64,000 nucleotides of DNA from Trema orientale. Taxonomy: Eukaryota > Streptophyta > Magnoliopsida > Rosales > Cannabaceae. Positions 48,004-60,299 of the stretch are shown here, one piece after another (within the stretch, counting starts at the first letter, position 1; each line of letters opens with the position of its first letter). The position numbers and the translations under genes are program-made. Location: contig JXTC01000179.1 in assembly GCA_002914845.1 (NCBI GenBank), forward strand, positions 326,957-390,956, written 5' to 3'. The notes under the pieces are model-generated. The model was not told where the DNA came from, searched no databases, and saw nothing but the letters and a program-made list of their open reading frames with translations.

Positions 48004-49972
48004 AGAATTATTTACACATTTTTCTTCAAAAGATATTGACTAAGCCGATTATACCATATGCGCATAGTTGCATTTTACATTTCTATAATCTATATACTGA
48101 AGCATGCCATAAACTCAAGACTTCGTTAATAATGTGGTGAGGGGCCTTAAAATTGGAATTTGTGTTTGGAAAATTGCACTCGTGGTGTTAGAACTTATTA
48201 GAAATCTTATAGGAGTAATACTTTTTGATTTTTTTTTTATTTTTATATTGAGAATGCTTGGTCTCTGTTTCATTTCCAAACAAGAGGGGGAATCTTACAT
48301 AATCCACCTAAAGAGTAGGTGCAAAAATGTAGCTGGTTAAGCTGCACAGTATGTAAGGTACTTGTTGCTCTATAAGGCTAAATTGTTGAAAGGTGAATTA
48401 GTAACTAAGCCAATGAAAGAGGTCACGGTACCGGGTTCGTGCTTTTGCACTTCCACCAGACCTAATCAAATTTCAAGCATTACTCTAATTTCTATTCCAA
48501 AAACATGTTTGATCAAAACAAAAAAAATAGTTGATTCAGACATTTTTCTATTGGTCATACAAGCATTCTCTTGTTTGGCTACTTCTTTACCTGTTGCATA
48601 TATTTGAAACTTCGTTTTTATTTTTCTGATTGGTTTATCTGATCTTTCAGGGGTGTTTACGGGTATCCCATCGAAACTCAGGCTCTTTTCAGGGTGTTTA
48701 GTAGCATGGATTGCATGCTGAAATATAAGGCCTCTCTCAAATATTATATGTACTTGTAAGAGAGACTTGGATTTGGTAACACATCTTCTAACAAAAGCTA
48801 ATGAACTTTCCACTTTCATCATCATGATAAAACCAGAAAACTGTTCAAGGGTCATCATCCTTTTCTTAATATTTCCCCACCCATTGATTTCCTGTTGTCT
48901 TACATCATTGGCTCAGGCCTTTTATGGCTCCTTGCTGTTGGTTGCATCAAGACCGGATGACCCCAGATAGCAAGATGGGCCATTGAACTTGCAGAAATTA
49001 ACCAGGCTGCTAAACGAAAGAAAAAAGTCCGGCTTATTTGTTTTTTATTAATGTTCATTAGAAAACAAAAGTCTGCTTCTGACCACATTTTTATCCTTCT
49101 GTCAATGAATACTTGTAATTAATAAATTCATTCCTTCTATCTTGTTCTTGGATGAATATATATAAAGATAACACTATATATTCTAACTTTTATACTAAAT
49201 TTTTTGTACCAACATATGTGGTATGTAAGTTGTCACAATCTAATTGATATGTTAAAATTTACCACAAATAGAATAAATATTATAACTAATTGAGTGGTGA
49301 CAAATCACATAACACATATGTTGGTATTAAAAATTTGGTATAAAAGTTGGTACTTCAAATATAATCATGTGTATATATATATATATTTTGAAGGGTTGGA
49401 TGAATAATTTTCTTCAAATGGCTCGTTAAAAATAAATTAAAAACAATAAATTTAAAAAATTTATTCATTCAGACTTGTTTTTGGATGAAAATATGGACGA
49501 ATAATTTTCTTTAAATGGATCGCTAGACACATGTCAAATAGATAATTTTTGCCACTACTTACAAATTTGAAGCCACAGTGATTCAGAGTCAATATTGGGA
49601 AGATAAATGCATAATACATGGAATGAAAATGCAAATACTCCTATTTTTAATTTTGGTGTCGTTTGCTCCATACGCCAAAGACCAAACGACAACAAAGACT
49701 GTGACAAAATTCTTGGTTGTCAGTTGTCGTTACTGAAAACGACTGTCGTTTACATGAAGTTTCTCCAACTTTTGGTCAAGTTTGTATTTCTTCGTTAAGA
49801 GACACGTCGTTAATCAATAGACATGTCTATTCCTTACACCATTTCATAATGAATAGATATTTATTTAAGGTTGCATATCTTCATAACACATTTTCATAAA
49901 GAATAGGTATTTACTAAAGGTTGATCAGTAGACATATCTATTCGTTATACAATTTCACAATGAAAATATAGC
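48004..49972. other. Intergenic: Copia remains and unassigned sequence
   Basis: 48004-48130 continues the dead reverse transcriptase. 48130-49000 has open stretches on both strands without family motifs, probably further transposon debris. 49645-49760 resembles 44905-45010 (shared GGTGTCGTTTGCTCC). 49800-50250 repeats an AATGAATAGATATTTACTAAAGGTTG-like unit several times around the hairpin element. Confidence 0.4.
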
Positions 49973-50123
49973 GCGTTTGGTATAGGATTCGAATCCTATT
50001 CTTCAAATCCAGAAACAGCTTTTACATAGAAAGTTGGAAGGATAAATTGTTTATCCTTCCAACTTTCTATATAAAAACTGTTTCTGGATTTGAAGAATAG
50101 GATTCGAATCCTATACCAAACGC
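49973..50123. mobile_element. 151-bp foldback MITE (near-perfect hairpin)
   Basis: The two 74-bp arms starting GCGTTTGGTATAGGATTCG are complementary with about two mismatches, around a 3-base TTG loop at 50047-50049. Ends GCGTTTGG..CCAAACGC are MITE-like. Each arm also has an inner palindrome GGATTCGAATCC. I see no clear target duplication. Confidence 0.85.
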
Positions 50124-50673
50124 ACCCATTTGCTAAAGGTTGATCAATAGACATGTTTATTCATTACATAATTTCATAATGAATAGATATTTACTAAAGC
50201 TTAAGTTGTATATCTTCATGACACATTTTCATAATAAATAGGTATTACTAAATGTTACATCTTTTCATCATGTCCTTTCCAATTGAATAAGTGTCAATCA
50301 AAAGTTATAATCTTTTATATAGGTATCACTAATAGTTGTATCCCTTTATATAGGTGCGAACCAACAGTTATAATTATTTATATAGGTACAAACCAATAAT
50401 TATATCTCTTCATATAGATACCATCAAAATTGTATCTTTTTCTTTGCACCTATTCCAGATTTTTTTTTTCTCTCTTTATAAAGGATATTCCAGAATTTTG
50501 GCTATTTTTAGTTTCCATCAAATATTACAATCTCTCTAACGGTTTCAAAATCTTAAACCATATGAGCAATACAAAACTTCTCACCACTCCATCTCTTGAA
50601 TTTCTCTCTGCGCAACCCCATTACGTGTGGCTTAATCTTGCTTCTCTCGAATTCAAAAGCCAGAGACGTTAAA
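50124..50673. other. Upstream region of the HVA22-like gene
   Basis: 50270-50440 repeats a short ATATAGGTACxAACCAATAATTAT-like unit three to four times. The last 150 bp before the ATG is the probable leader. Confidence 0.4.
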
Positions 50674-52017
50674 ATGTTGGGTTCTTTTCTTTCGAGGGCC
50701 CTTCTGTAAGTTTGTTGAAGTTCTCTCCTTTTATGCATATCTTGCGCTCAAGTACGCATTATATACAATTTTTTGGGAAAAAAAAAAAAAAAAACTGATA
50801 AGGTAGTTGCTTTCATGGGCAGAATGGTTGTTGGTTACGCTTATCCGGCTTATGAGTGCTTTAAGACTGTGGAGAAGGACAAACCAGAGATTGAACAAAT
50901 TGTGTCATGGTCCAAGTACTGGTATTCAAACTACATTCATCTAATTATGCTTGATATACACGTGAAAAATATAAGTCTTGAAATGGGTTTTCTTCTTTGT
51001 TTCTCAGGATATTGGTGGCTATGCTTACTGTTTTTGAGAGAATTGGAGACATTTTCTTTTCATGGTATTTCTTTTTTTTTTTTTTTTCGCCTTCTTGGAT
51101 ACCTATTTTTCCTGTTACGTTAATACTTTGATTGATCTTTATTTAGGCTACCATTGTACAGTGAAGCGAAGTTGGCATTGATTTTGTATCTTTGGTCAAA
51201 CCAAATGAAAGTACGCTTTTTTAAACAATCTTTGTTATAAGTACGGTTTTTTACGATCTTTAACAGAGACATCTTTGGTAACTTGTGTATTAAAAGTCAG
51301 ATTTTAAACATTTTACCAGGGGACGAAGTATCTCTACACTTGCTTCTTCCAGCCCTTTATGACCCAGCACGAAGCGGAAATTGATCGAAACATATTAGAA
51401 CTGAGAACTAAGGCAGGAAATTTTGCAATCCTCTATTGGAAAAAGGCGTTAAGTGTTGGGCAGACTAGATTCTTGGAGATTTTGCAGAGTGTTTCTTCTC
51501 ATGATGAGTTAGAATCACAACCTCAGGTACTCCATGACTTGAAAATTACTAAATAAATTAATTTGCTTATTTCTTATAGGTGTAATGCTTGTGACATTCA
51601 TTTTGTAAGTCGAGCACTAAATAATATGTCATAATTTCAGGCGTATTTTTATCTCAAATTGTGATTATAAAAGTCATATGTTTGGAAATCAAATTTTTAA
51701 GTAACTTATGAGCCATCTCTAGGATTACTTCTCTGGTGGTGATAAGGTACAAGATTTAAGCAGTACCCAAAATGGTATTTTATTGAACGGGTTATGTATG
51801 TGAGCAGGGTAAACTACTTATGGTATCTGGTCATAATGAAGACTGTAAGGAATCAACGGTCAGCACTGAATTGAAAGCAATAGCAGAGGAACCAAAGTCA
51901 TCTTTAGGAAATGGTGATAAGAAATTTTCGCAACAGAGAACCTTTGACAAGGAAACTACACCTTCAATGCGTGGCAAGTGGAGGAAGATGTTTGCATCAG
52001 CAGCAAACTCCTCCTAG
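50674..52017 (+). CDS. HVA22-like protein (TB2/DP1/HVA22 family)
   Basis: Plant HVA22 proteins are REEP/DP1 relatives that shape ER membranes; some are induced by ABA and stress. Six exons: 50674-50705, 50823-50921, 51008-51064, 51147-51210, 51320-51526, 51808-52017; phases close to 222 residues. It starts MLGSFLSRALLMVVGYAYPAYE, with the family motif GYAYPAYxCFKTVE, then KYWILVAMLTVFERIGD (membrane segment), SWLPLYSEAKLALILYLW (second hydrophobic segment) and GTKYLYTCFFQPFMTQHEAEID. The C-terminal 110 residues are hydrophilic, as in the HVA22 i/j/k group with longer tails, ending MRGKWRKMFASAANSS. The short first exon is supported by MLGSF in relatives. A possible 24-nt extra exon lies at 51723-51746. 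Confidence 0.92.
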
Positions 52018-55000
52018 AGGTTGTTATTGGGCCAAATTCATTCTTGTATGACGTCCTTAAGGCCCAACTATCTCAGGGCTTCACTCAAAATTTTACGAGT
52101 TTTACAAGATGTAGTTTTAGTTTTGAACAGCGGAAATTTTTAATCATGGACTAATAATTCTACCTATAATAGGTATTGTATATTTACTTATAAGTAGTTA
52201 GAAAAATCTTGACTTCAACGGTTTTGATTTTATGGTAAGTTGGCCCAAAAAAAATTTTGGAGTATTTATTGGGTATTTTACACCTATCAATAGTTATTTA
52301 CTTATTTTTTATATAATTTTTTGTATAATTTTTCTTTTTTTTCAATTCCCCTTATCTAACATTGTTAATATTAATAATGCTATTTACATGCATGATTTCA
52401 TGCGTAAGTCTATAATGTTATTACTGTATCATGATCTGTGCATTATGCTAAAACAACGAATTGTTATGCATGTCTACAAGATGAGGTATAAAATTTTTAT
52501 GGAAATTGTTTTAGCTTCAGTTTGTTGGAAATTCGCTACATTAATAAATTACGTCAGAGTTTAAAACCCACATTGGCAGAAGAGAAAAGGTGAAGGGAGG
52601 TTTGACTCCTATATAAAAAGACTAAAAGTGACTATCTCTTTAAGTACTTTATTATGTAGTATTTCAAATATTTTCCTCTTTTTTTATTTGTTCATGCCCA
52701 ATCAACAATATTTACGCGCAGTTTAACCATGCAAGTCTTAGTGCATGCAATCATCTCTGCCGAAATGCTCTACTTTGCATATCCTTTCACTTGATCAGCA
52801 CACAAGTATGCAAGAAGACACACCAAATCACTGCTGGTGCTTGGCGTAGACGCAGTCTCCACACCGCATTACATTTCGTTATGGCTTCAATAGAGATTCA
52901 GTCGTTTAAGTATTAAATTAAATATTGGAAAATGATATATAAAATATTATAATATGAGTAAAGATTCAGATATACAAGAAATTTTGGTAGATGACCAATA
53001 TTTTAAATTTGGTTAAGTAGATGTTCATTTTTTAAATTTTATAGTTAAATGTCTAAGTATATATATTTTTATAACTTACTTATCTACCAATTCAGTTAAT
53101 GTACCCATTACACTTGGTATATACTTACTTATCAACCAATTCAGTTAATATACTAAAATATACTGAGTGTATAATTTTTTATACTTAGTATATAATATTT
53201 TACACTTGATATATAAATATATATACCAAATATTTTGCTTTAACATTTGAAAAACAGACATTTACTTAAATTGGGCCCAAAATTCGATCATTTTGCTATA
53301 AGACCCAAATTTAGGTGGATGACATATTTTAAATTTGATTAAGTAGATATTTACTTTTTAAATTTTATAGCTAAATATTTAAGTGTATATATTTTTACAC
53401 TTAGTAGATAAGTATATTAATGTACTAAAATATACTGAGCATATAAATTTTTATGCTTAGTGAATAATATTTTATACTTAACATTTACTTAAATTAGACC
53501 CAGATTTCGGTCATTTTACTATAAGACCCTAAAATACCCTGAAGTATGTTATTGGTGATTTATGATAATTATTTTAAATTATTTTTAATAGATTTTTTGT
53601 TTTAGTAAATAAAAATAAGATATCTTCAATTCAAATTCCATGTTTATGAGAAATTTGTTGGCTAATTTATATGCAGAATGTACAAATTTGCAAAGATTTA
53701 AAATGTAGAAGTTTAATTTTGCACAAGCCAAAATACATGGTTAAATTTACAAAAGTACTATATTTCAAGATTTTTCTTTTTTTTTTTTCAAATAACCCTA
53801 TACAAAATATATAAAAAGTGATGTGTCATGCTTGTTAGTCATTTATGATTTTGACGTAGGCCTCACTATATTAAGCATTAACACATAGAATAATAGCATG
53901 CACTGAAGATGCTCTTAGTTTGCGTATCATTAAGCAAACATGTTTCTCTTTTAACAATAATAAAGAAATAACGAAAAAAAAACCCCCCTATACTTCGAAT
54001 TTACTATAGACAATAATTAAGACACTTCAAAGTTGCTTAATAGTTTTTAAAAGGAAAAAATAAAAGCGGGTTGTTGGTTTTTTTTTTTTTTTTTTCTAAA
54101 CCCGGGAACTTAAAAAAAAAAAGGAGCCCACAAGTTAATAAATAAACATTTTGGATTGAGAGAAATTTGATTATAAAAAAAAAAAAAAAAAAAAACTCTT
54201 TGGCACATAAAATAATGTTTCGTTTGTCAACAAAATTTAATTACCTTCCACAATCGGCAGTATTGGTGTTACATTTGACTGTTTATTCATGCCCGTATTT
54301 AAACAACTCTTTCAATTTTCAATTCTTAGTTTTGAAATTACAATATCACCTTCAAATTAGAATTTAAAAGGAAAAAAGTATTACATTTTTTATATCTTAT
54401 CTTTTGACTGTATTTTTAATATATGCATTGTATTTTGGCTATTATTGACATTTTCTTTCGATTTAAAACTTGAAACAAATTAAATATTAGCATAATTGCT
54501 TTCTCTCCTGCACAGTAGATATCCCTCAATTCGTAGCTCCTCCTCGCTTCATCCTTTAGCAAGTTTCTCTCCTACTAGGAAGGAGGATCTTCTCTCTCTC
54601 TCTCATATAAGATTTTCTCCAATTTTTTTTCCTAAACTTGGTTTTATTTTCAAATAATCTTTCTATTTGGGAAGATAGTCGTCCATCTAGATCTAGATCT
54701 ATAGTAGTTTTAGTATACTCGGATCTAGATATGTGGTTGTTTGAGTTATTTTTAGTTTTTTCTTTGTCAATGGTGTGATGGTTTGAGTTTTTTTAAGTTT
54801 TTTCTTTGTCAATAGTGTGGTGGTCTTCTAGATCTGTATCATTTTTTATTCAGATCCGGAGATGTGGTTACTATGGTGGATCGGAGTAGGCAGAATCTCC
54901 TTCAGTAAATCATTGAAGAGCTTTATTTTATCCTTCATAGAGTTTTTCTCCAGGATCGTTGTCATGGACTACCTGTGCTCCGAGATCTTTGAAGGTTTTT

Positions 55001-58000
55001 CTATCTTAAAATATATGAATCAATTTCCTGATTCTCATTGTAAGAGGTTATATATAACTCGATTTACTATTGTAATATTTATTTGAGTATTAATAAAGTT
55101 AATTTTCTTTCAAAACAAAAAAACTTAGAAACAAATTTACAACTCTACAGGTTAAACAACAATTTTGACTTTTTAATAAAAATATATATTTTTTTAAAAA
55201 TTCAAATTAATAACTTTAATTAAAAAAAATACAAAACCTCAATTTTTTAATATTTATCAATGTAATTATTAATTTTAAATATTCTAAATAATTTTGGTAA
55301 ATTCAACAGTAAAAAATAGAGTTTGACAAAATTTGTTAATTTTAAATTTGAAAGTGAAGGTTGGTAATAGTCACTACGCCATGAATAAATTGAATTAACA
55401 GTTAAAATGCAAAGAAAATATCTTTTTATAAAAAAAATGTGATTATCTTTTATTTTTCTTCTTTTTTATCCAATGTGTTTTTTTTCTTCCAATAACTTTA
55501 GCCCAAAAGTTGATAAATAATAAACTAGACTAAAAGAAGGAGACTTCTATAGTACGGTATAGAGTTTTAGACTTATTGATATGGTTCAGTAGATGGAATA
55601 TGGGCCCTATGACTTGAAGTTTTCGGATGAGATTTGATGGGTTGTATGGGATAACTATGGAATATCCCACACTTGATTTTTTTTATCCTCTCTTCTTCCT
55701 CTTCTTTGCGATGCTCTCCTATTTCTTTGTTAACATTCAGTTCTTAATTTCTCACGGACCTAGAACTCTCTTATCTTTCTTCTTGGCCACTGCATGCTGA
55801 AATCTAGAAAAGACCATAAAATATGGTTGTCGGCAATCTGATTCCATGGGTGAGGAGTTAATGATAAGGAACGAAGAAGAAGATTTGGAGGAGGAAAATT
55901 TGAAAAAAAAAAAAATTATAGAGGAAGAAATGAATTAAATTAAAGCAGAACGTTTATGTGTATTGAGCTTTTGCATGAACCCCCCTGAAAGAGTGACCTT
56001 TTATTTCCATCCAAACCCAATTCATGAATAGAAATATAAACAGATTATCTTCAAATGACAGTTCTTTTATAAAAAAAAAATTCCTTATTTCTTCAATGGG
56101 CAAACTGAAAACCCACCAGTAAAACCCAAATTGAAGTGTTGCCAATACTCAAAAATTCAATAAGATGAAGCTTATTACCACGAAATTATTATGAATTTCT
56201 TAAATTCTATGATTTTTCTATTTATTTTCTTGGAGCCCACTTGTAATTTGAAACCAAAGTAAAAGATTTACCTTAAAAGGTGAAGAAGAAGATAAAATGA
56301 GAGAGAGTAGCAGAAAAGATGAGATGAGAGAGAAAATTCTAAAAATTTAGAAATGTTCTTAAAAATTTTTAGAATAAAGCTAAACTCAAGTCTGAAGTTC
56401 AATCCTCTCTCTCTCCTGAGATAAAGCACACAATTTTTATACTGCACTTCAATATTTTCTATCATCTGACGAAAATCACACGGTTATGGATAGCAATACC
56501 ATATCGATATCCTAAAACTCTGTACCGTACTTTAGAAATCCTCCTAAAAGAAAGTGAAGAAATGAGCACAAAAAGTACCTAAAAAATAATTTAAAAAATT
56601 AACAGTATTCTTTCGCGAACTTAAAACATTGTTACCTCATTGTAAGATGTCGTCATCTTCCTCAGTGGTTGATGTTCTTCTTGTTGCCATCCGATGTTAG
56701 CTCATGCGTAAATAATGATTTTTTTCCCTCTCATTTTTCAGTTTGACAATTACAACTTCACCCCCAAATCGTTTTTTGCAAATAAATAATAGAAATTTTC
56801 TTTTCTATTCTCAGCTTCATCTCATTGGTTTGTGTTTCTAAAATCTGAATTCTTTAGTCCCAAATTGATGCCTACATTTGAGAATTGAGCCATGTATAAT
56901 TGTTGGACTAATATTTCCTTCACTTCACCTGTAAAAGCCGAATAATCAACTATATAAATAAATGCTAGGTGTATCTCTTTTGCATTATTTTTTATTATTA
57001 CGCACTCTTTAGTCTCACAAGTTATTAATAATAAGTCATAATAAAATCTATATGTTAAGGAGGGTGGCTTCTAGAAGGGGCAAAATTTTATTTTTCTTTA
57101 GCATATAATTTTTTTAAAATTAATCTTTCACTCTTTTGTAATTCTTTGTTTGATGACATCTTAAAATGGTGGATACTATATTGTGAAATGACAAAATAAG
57201 GGCATTTGTGGGGACTATTCTAATCTTTATAGAAGATGAGTTAGAATAGTCACATAATATTCCCATAAAATATAGATTCCACGTTTCACTTCTTCATTTT
57301 CTCTTTTATATTTCCCCAATAGAAGTAGGACTCACATAATTTATATATATATATATATATATCTACGCATTTCCCAAATAAAATGGGCGCTATTTATATT
57401 TTTATAATTTTTTTTTTGGTTAATCCCATCTTTCATTATACAAAACAACTTTTAGTACTAATATAAGTCAAGTTAATCTAAGACAATCCAATCTTATGTA
57501 ATATTCTGGTCTTGTCTAGTCTAATTCAATCCAATTTAGTCTATCAAATGGAGACGGAGCCACATAAGGCTCAATGGGGGGCAAAAATTTATTTTTCTTA
57601 TAAATAGTATGTAATTTTTTTAAAATTAATATTTGCCTCCGATAAATTTTGCCTTTGGCCTTCTTGAATTTATAGATTTTAAGTATACTCTCTCATGTTT
57701 TGAATTAGACCATTCCAACAACTGAAGTGCATTTGATTTTTGCCTCTGTTGGATTAAATTCATGTCTCTGTCTCTATATTAAGCAATGAGATTGGAGGGT
57801 ATAAAAATGATGCACTTAATATTATTTATAAAATTTATTAGATACATTTTCTTTTAATGGTTAGTTTAATGAGTATTTACCAAAACACAAGAGTCAAATG
57901 AGTAATAACTGGGACACTAGAAATTTGTAACAAAAAGTTATATCAATAATGTGGTTTTTTTTTTTTTATATTTATCTTATTTTTTAGTGAAACGGCATTA

Positions 58001-58174
58001 ATTAAAAGTTAATGACTAAAGCATATATTCTTTTATGTAGTGTAAATTTTTTGTGTAAGTTACTAATATTCCCAACGTTGTTACTCCAATATTTATGTAT
58101 AATGTTTTCATTTTCCCCCTCAGTAAGACCGGTGCAAATTAAACACTTTTTTATTGTGGTATGTCCACATTCAT
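52018..58174. other. Gene-poor AT-rich intergenic region
   Basis: 6.2 kb without a supported gene. It holds two copies of a dispersed repeat (52978-53527). 54480-55125 looks like an untranslated transcript copy with a CT-rich start, an internal 54-bp tandem duplication (54732-54830) and an A-rich end. 57060-57130 and 57555-57640 are related GGGGCAAAATTTTATTTTTCTT segments from an unassigned transposon. A TA microsatellite is at 57343-57361. Confidence 0.4.
52978..53527. repeat. Dispersed repeat, two tandem-like copies
   Basis: Copies at 52978-53309 and 53310-53527 share GATGACxxATATTTTAAATTTG at the start, a TTTTTAAATTTTATAGxTAAAT core, and an end reading CATTTTxCTATAAGACCC. A third copy (59884-60051) lies inside the hAT-type element. 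The ends show no evident terminal inverted repeats. Confidence 0.75.
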
Positions 58175-58234
58175 ATGACATTATCTCCCTATAAATGACA
58201 TTATCTCCCTATAAATGACATTATCTCCCTATAA
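58175..58234. repeat. Three perfect 20-bp tandem repeats
   Basis: ATGACATTATCTCCCTATAA three times head to tail, directly before the ACGT-rich island. Confidence 0.95.
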
Positions 58235-58960
58235 ACTAGACGACGTGTCCTGGTCCCCTAGAGTCAAAACGCTGGATAAAATCAACCGGCAAGCAATTGA
58301 CGCGTCACTGACGTCCAGATTTTGTGAGATTTATCCATTCTTTTCTTTTGCTTTATTATTATTTTTCATTTTTAATTTTCCAATTATGAGGACCTAATGC
58401 TCGTCTTGAAGTCAAACAGAACCCTTTTTTTCCTAGTATTGTAAATTGCAATTTTGGGTGGGGAGGGATGGCAAAGTCAAATACTGAAATAGGCTTTTAC
58501 TTAATGGACGGTCGGATTAAATTAAAACTATGACTTAATCGCTTTTGCAAGAGAGAGATCAGCAAACTGGTCAGGCTAATGGCTATGATCTTTATATTAT
58601 TTTAAGCTACAAAGAGCACGTGAAAACCTACAAACGACAAGACAATAAATGAGAGATACCTTTTGTAGAGCTTAAGATACGGAGTGTCGTTCCCCTGCTT
58701 CATTAGAGCGCCACGTAACCAAAATGCGTGCCAAGCACGCACTTCGAGTAGATTAGCCATGAGATACCCCCACGTGTCATAAAGATAGGACGCCGACCGA
58801 CCACCGTAAAATAGAAATTTTACTATGGTGGACCCCAGCCAGTCTATCACCTCTTTTGCTTTCTTTTGGCTTTTTGGACCTCTCTAACCGCCCCACGTGT
58901 CCGGTCCACGCAATTGATCAGTGGCTATCGCTCTCTCTTTCGGCCGTGTTTGCTTTCTTT
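58235..58960. promoter_or_regulatory. Orphan promoter-like island with ACGT elements
   Basis: This stretch is visibly richer in G+C than its surroundings and has several ACGT-core sites: GACGACGTGTCC (58240), TGACGCGTCACTGACGTC (58298), GCCACGTAACC (58710), CCCACGTGTCAT (58769) and CCCCACGTGTCC (58891). These are G-box/ABRE/C-box cores for bZIP factors. No ORF with family features starts here; the 82-residue minus frame at 58602-58850 has no recognised motif. The nearest downstream gene is the EF-hand gene, 3 kb away with two MITEs between. Confidence 0.35.
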
Positions 58961-59210
58961 CTTTTGTTCTTTTTTGTTTTTTTAATCTGATTTTATTTTA
59001 TTTTTAGCTTTTGTTTGTGTGAGAACAGTGAGATTGAAGAAATTCATTATTATCCATTAACCATATCGTGGAAAACATGGTTCTTGTTATTTTAAAGCAG
59101 TTAAAACGATTTTCAGAAATTAGTTAACGTTCCTCTTCAACTGTTTTTTTTTTTTTTTTGAAGATTCCTCAATTATGTTATAAATATGTGGAAGAAAATA
59201 ATAAGAGAAA
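58961..59210. other. AT-rich spacer
   Basis: T-rich sequence between the ACGT island and the first MITE; nothing recognised. Confidence 0.4.
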
Positions 59211-59566
59211 GGGATAATTACAAAAAAATACCATAAAATTTGGGTGTTCTGTAATTTAAACCCTGAAGTTTGGACTCTGCAAAATAATACCCTTAGATTA
59301 AGAATTTCTGAAAATTAATACCTTAAACAGATTTTTTAACCAATTTTAAAAACAAAAAAACAATAATATCCTCCATTAAAACTAGATTAATTCATATTAT
59401 TCATCTTAATTTTGAAGATATTATTGTATTTTATCAGTTAAAAATCAACACAGGGTATTAATTTTCAGAAATTCGTAATCTCAGGGTATTATTTTGCAGA
59501 ATCCAAATTTTAGGGTTTAAATTGCAGAATATCCAAACATGAGGGTATTTTTTTACAGTTATCCCT
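59211..59566. mobile_element. MITE with imperfect long inverted repeats
   Basis: The left end GGGATAATTACAAAAAAATACC pairs with the right end ending TTTTTTTACAGTTATCCC. Inner stretches also pair (CTGTAATTTAAACCCT with AGGGTTTAAATTGCAG; AGAATTTCTGAAAATTAATACC with GGTATTAATTTTCAGAAATT). About 355 bp, no ORF. Confidence 0.8.
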
Positions 59567-59617
59567 AAGAGAAATGATACACTGTCCTTTGCACTCTCTC
59601 ATCTCATTGCTTATCAT

Positions 59618-60291
59618 TTGAGCTGGCAATTTGTGACACGACACGACAACACGACTCGAAACCCGCACGAAATTATCGAGTTTGGGTTTAGTTTAATCGT
59701 GTTCGTGTCGTGTTCGTGTCAGAGATGTTGACCCGTTTAATTAACAGGTCGTGTTCGGATTGAACCCGCCAACACGAAAAATAACCTGTTTAGTAAACGG
59801 GTCGTGTCGTGTCGTGTCAACCCGTTTATAAACGTGTCGTGTCGTGTCGTGTCATAATTTCTGACCCGTTTATTTTAAAAAGAAATTTAGGTGGATGTCC
59901 AATATTTTAAATTTGATTAAGTTGATGTCTACTTTTTAAATTTTATAGCTAAATGTCTAAGTATATACCGGATATTTTGCTATAATATTTGATAAAATAG
60001 ATATTTGCTTGCACTAGGCTCAAAATTTGGACATATTTCTATAAGGCCCTTTATTAAACAGGTCATGTTCGGGTCGTGTTCGCGGGTCACATGTCACGGG
60101 TCTATATGACCTATTTAGTAAACGGGTTAAACGGGTCATGTCGTGTCAACCCGTTTATAAACGGGTTGTGTTCGTGTCAAAATTTCTGACCCGTTGATTA
60201 AACGGGTCGTGTTCGGGTTGAGCATTTACCTGTTATACACGTACACTGATATGACACAAACACGATCCGTGGACACGAATTGCCAGCTCTA
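59618..60291. mobile_element. Non-autonomous hAT element (MITE), 8-bp target duplication
   Basis: Terminal inverted repeats TTGAGCTGGCAATT and AATTGCCAGCTCTA (hAT-like T-A-G-A-G-C-T-G-G-C-A-A) are flanked by CTTATCAT (59610-59617) and CTTATCAC (60292-60299), an 8-bp duplication with one mismatch. The inside is full of CGTGTCGTGT and AACGGGTC repeats in both orientations. A copy of the dispersed repeat at 52978 is inserted at 59884-60051. No transposase is present. Confidence 0.85.
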
Positions 60292-60299
60292 CTTATCAC

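Noticed and set aside
48466..48858. 130-residue minus frame
   Set aside because: No recognised domain; it lies in transposon debris and could be chance.
58175..58234. Three 20-bp repeats as a CRISPR-like array
   Set aside because: Direct tandem copies without spacers in a plant nuclear genome.
58602..58850. 82-residue minus frame in the ACGT-rich island
   Set aside because: Open mainly because the region is less AT-rich; no motif, and the sequence reads as promoter-like.
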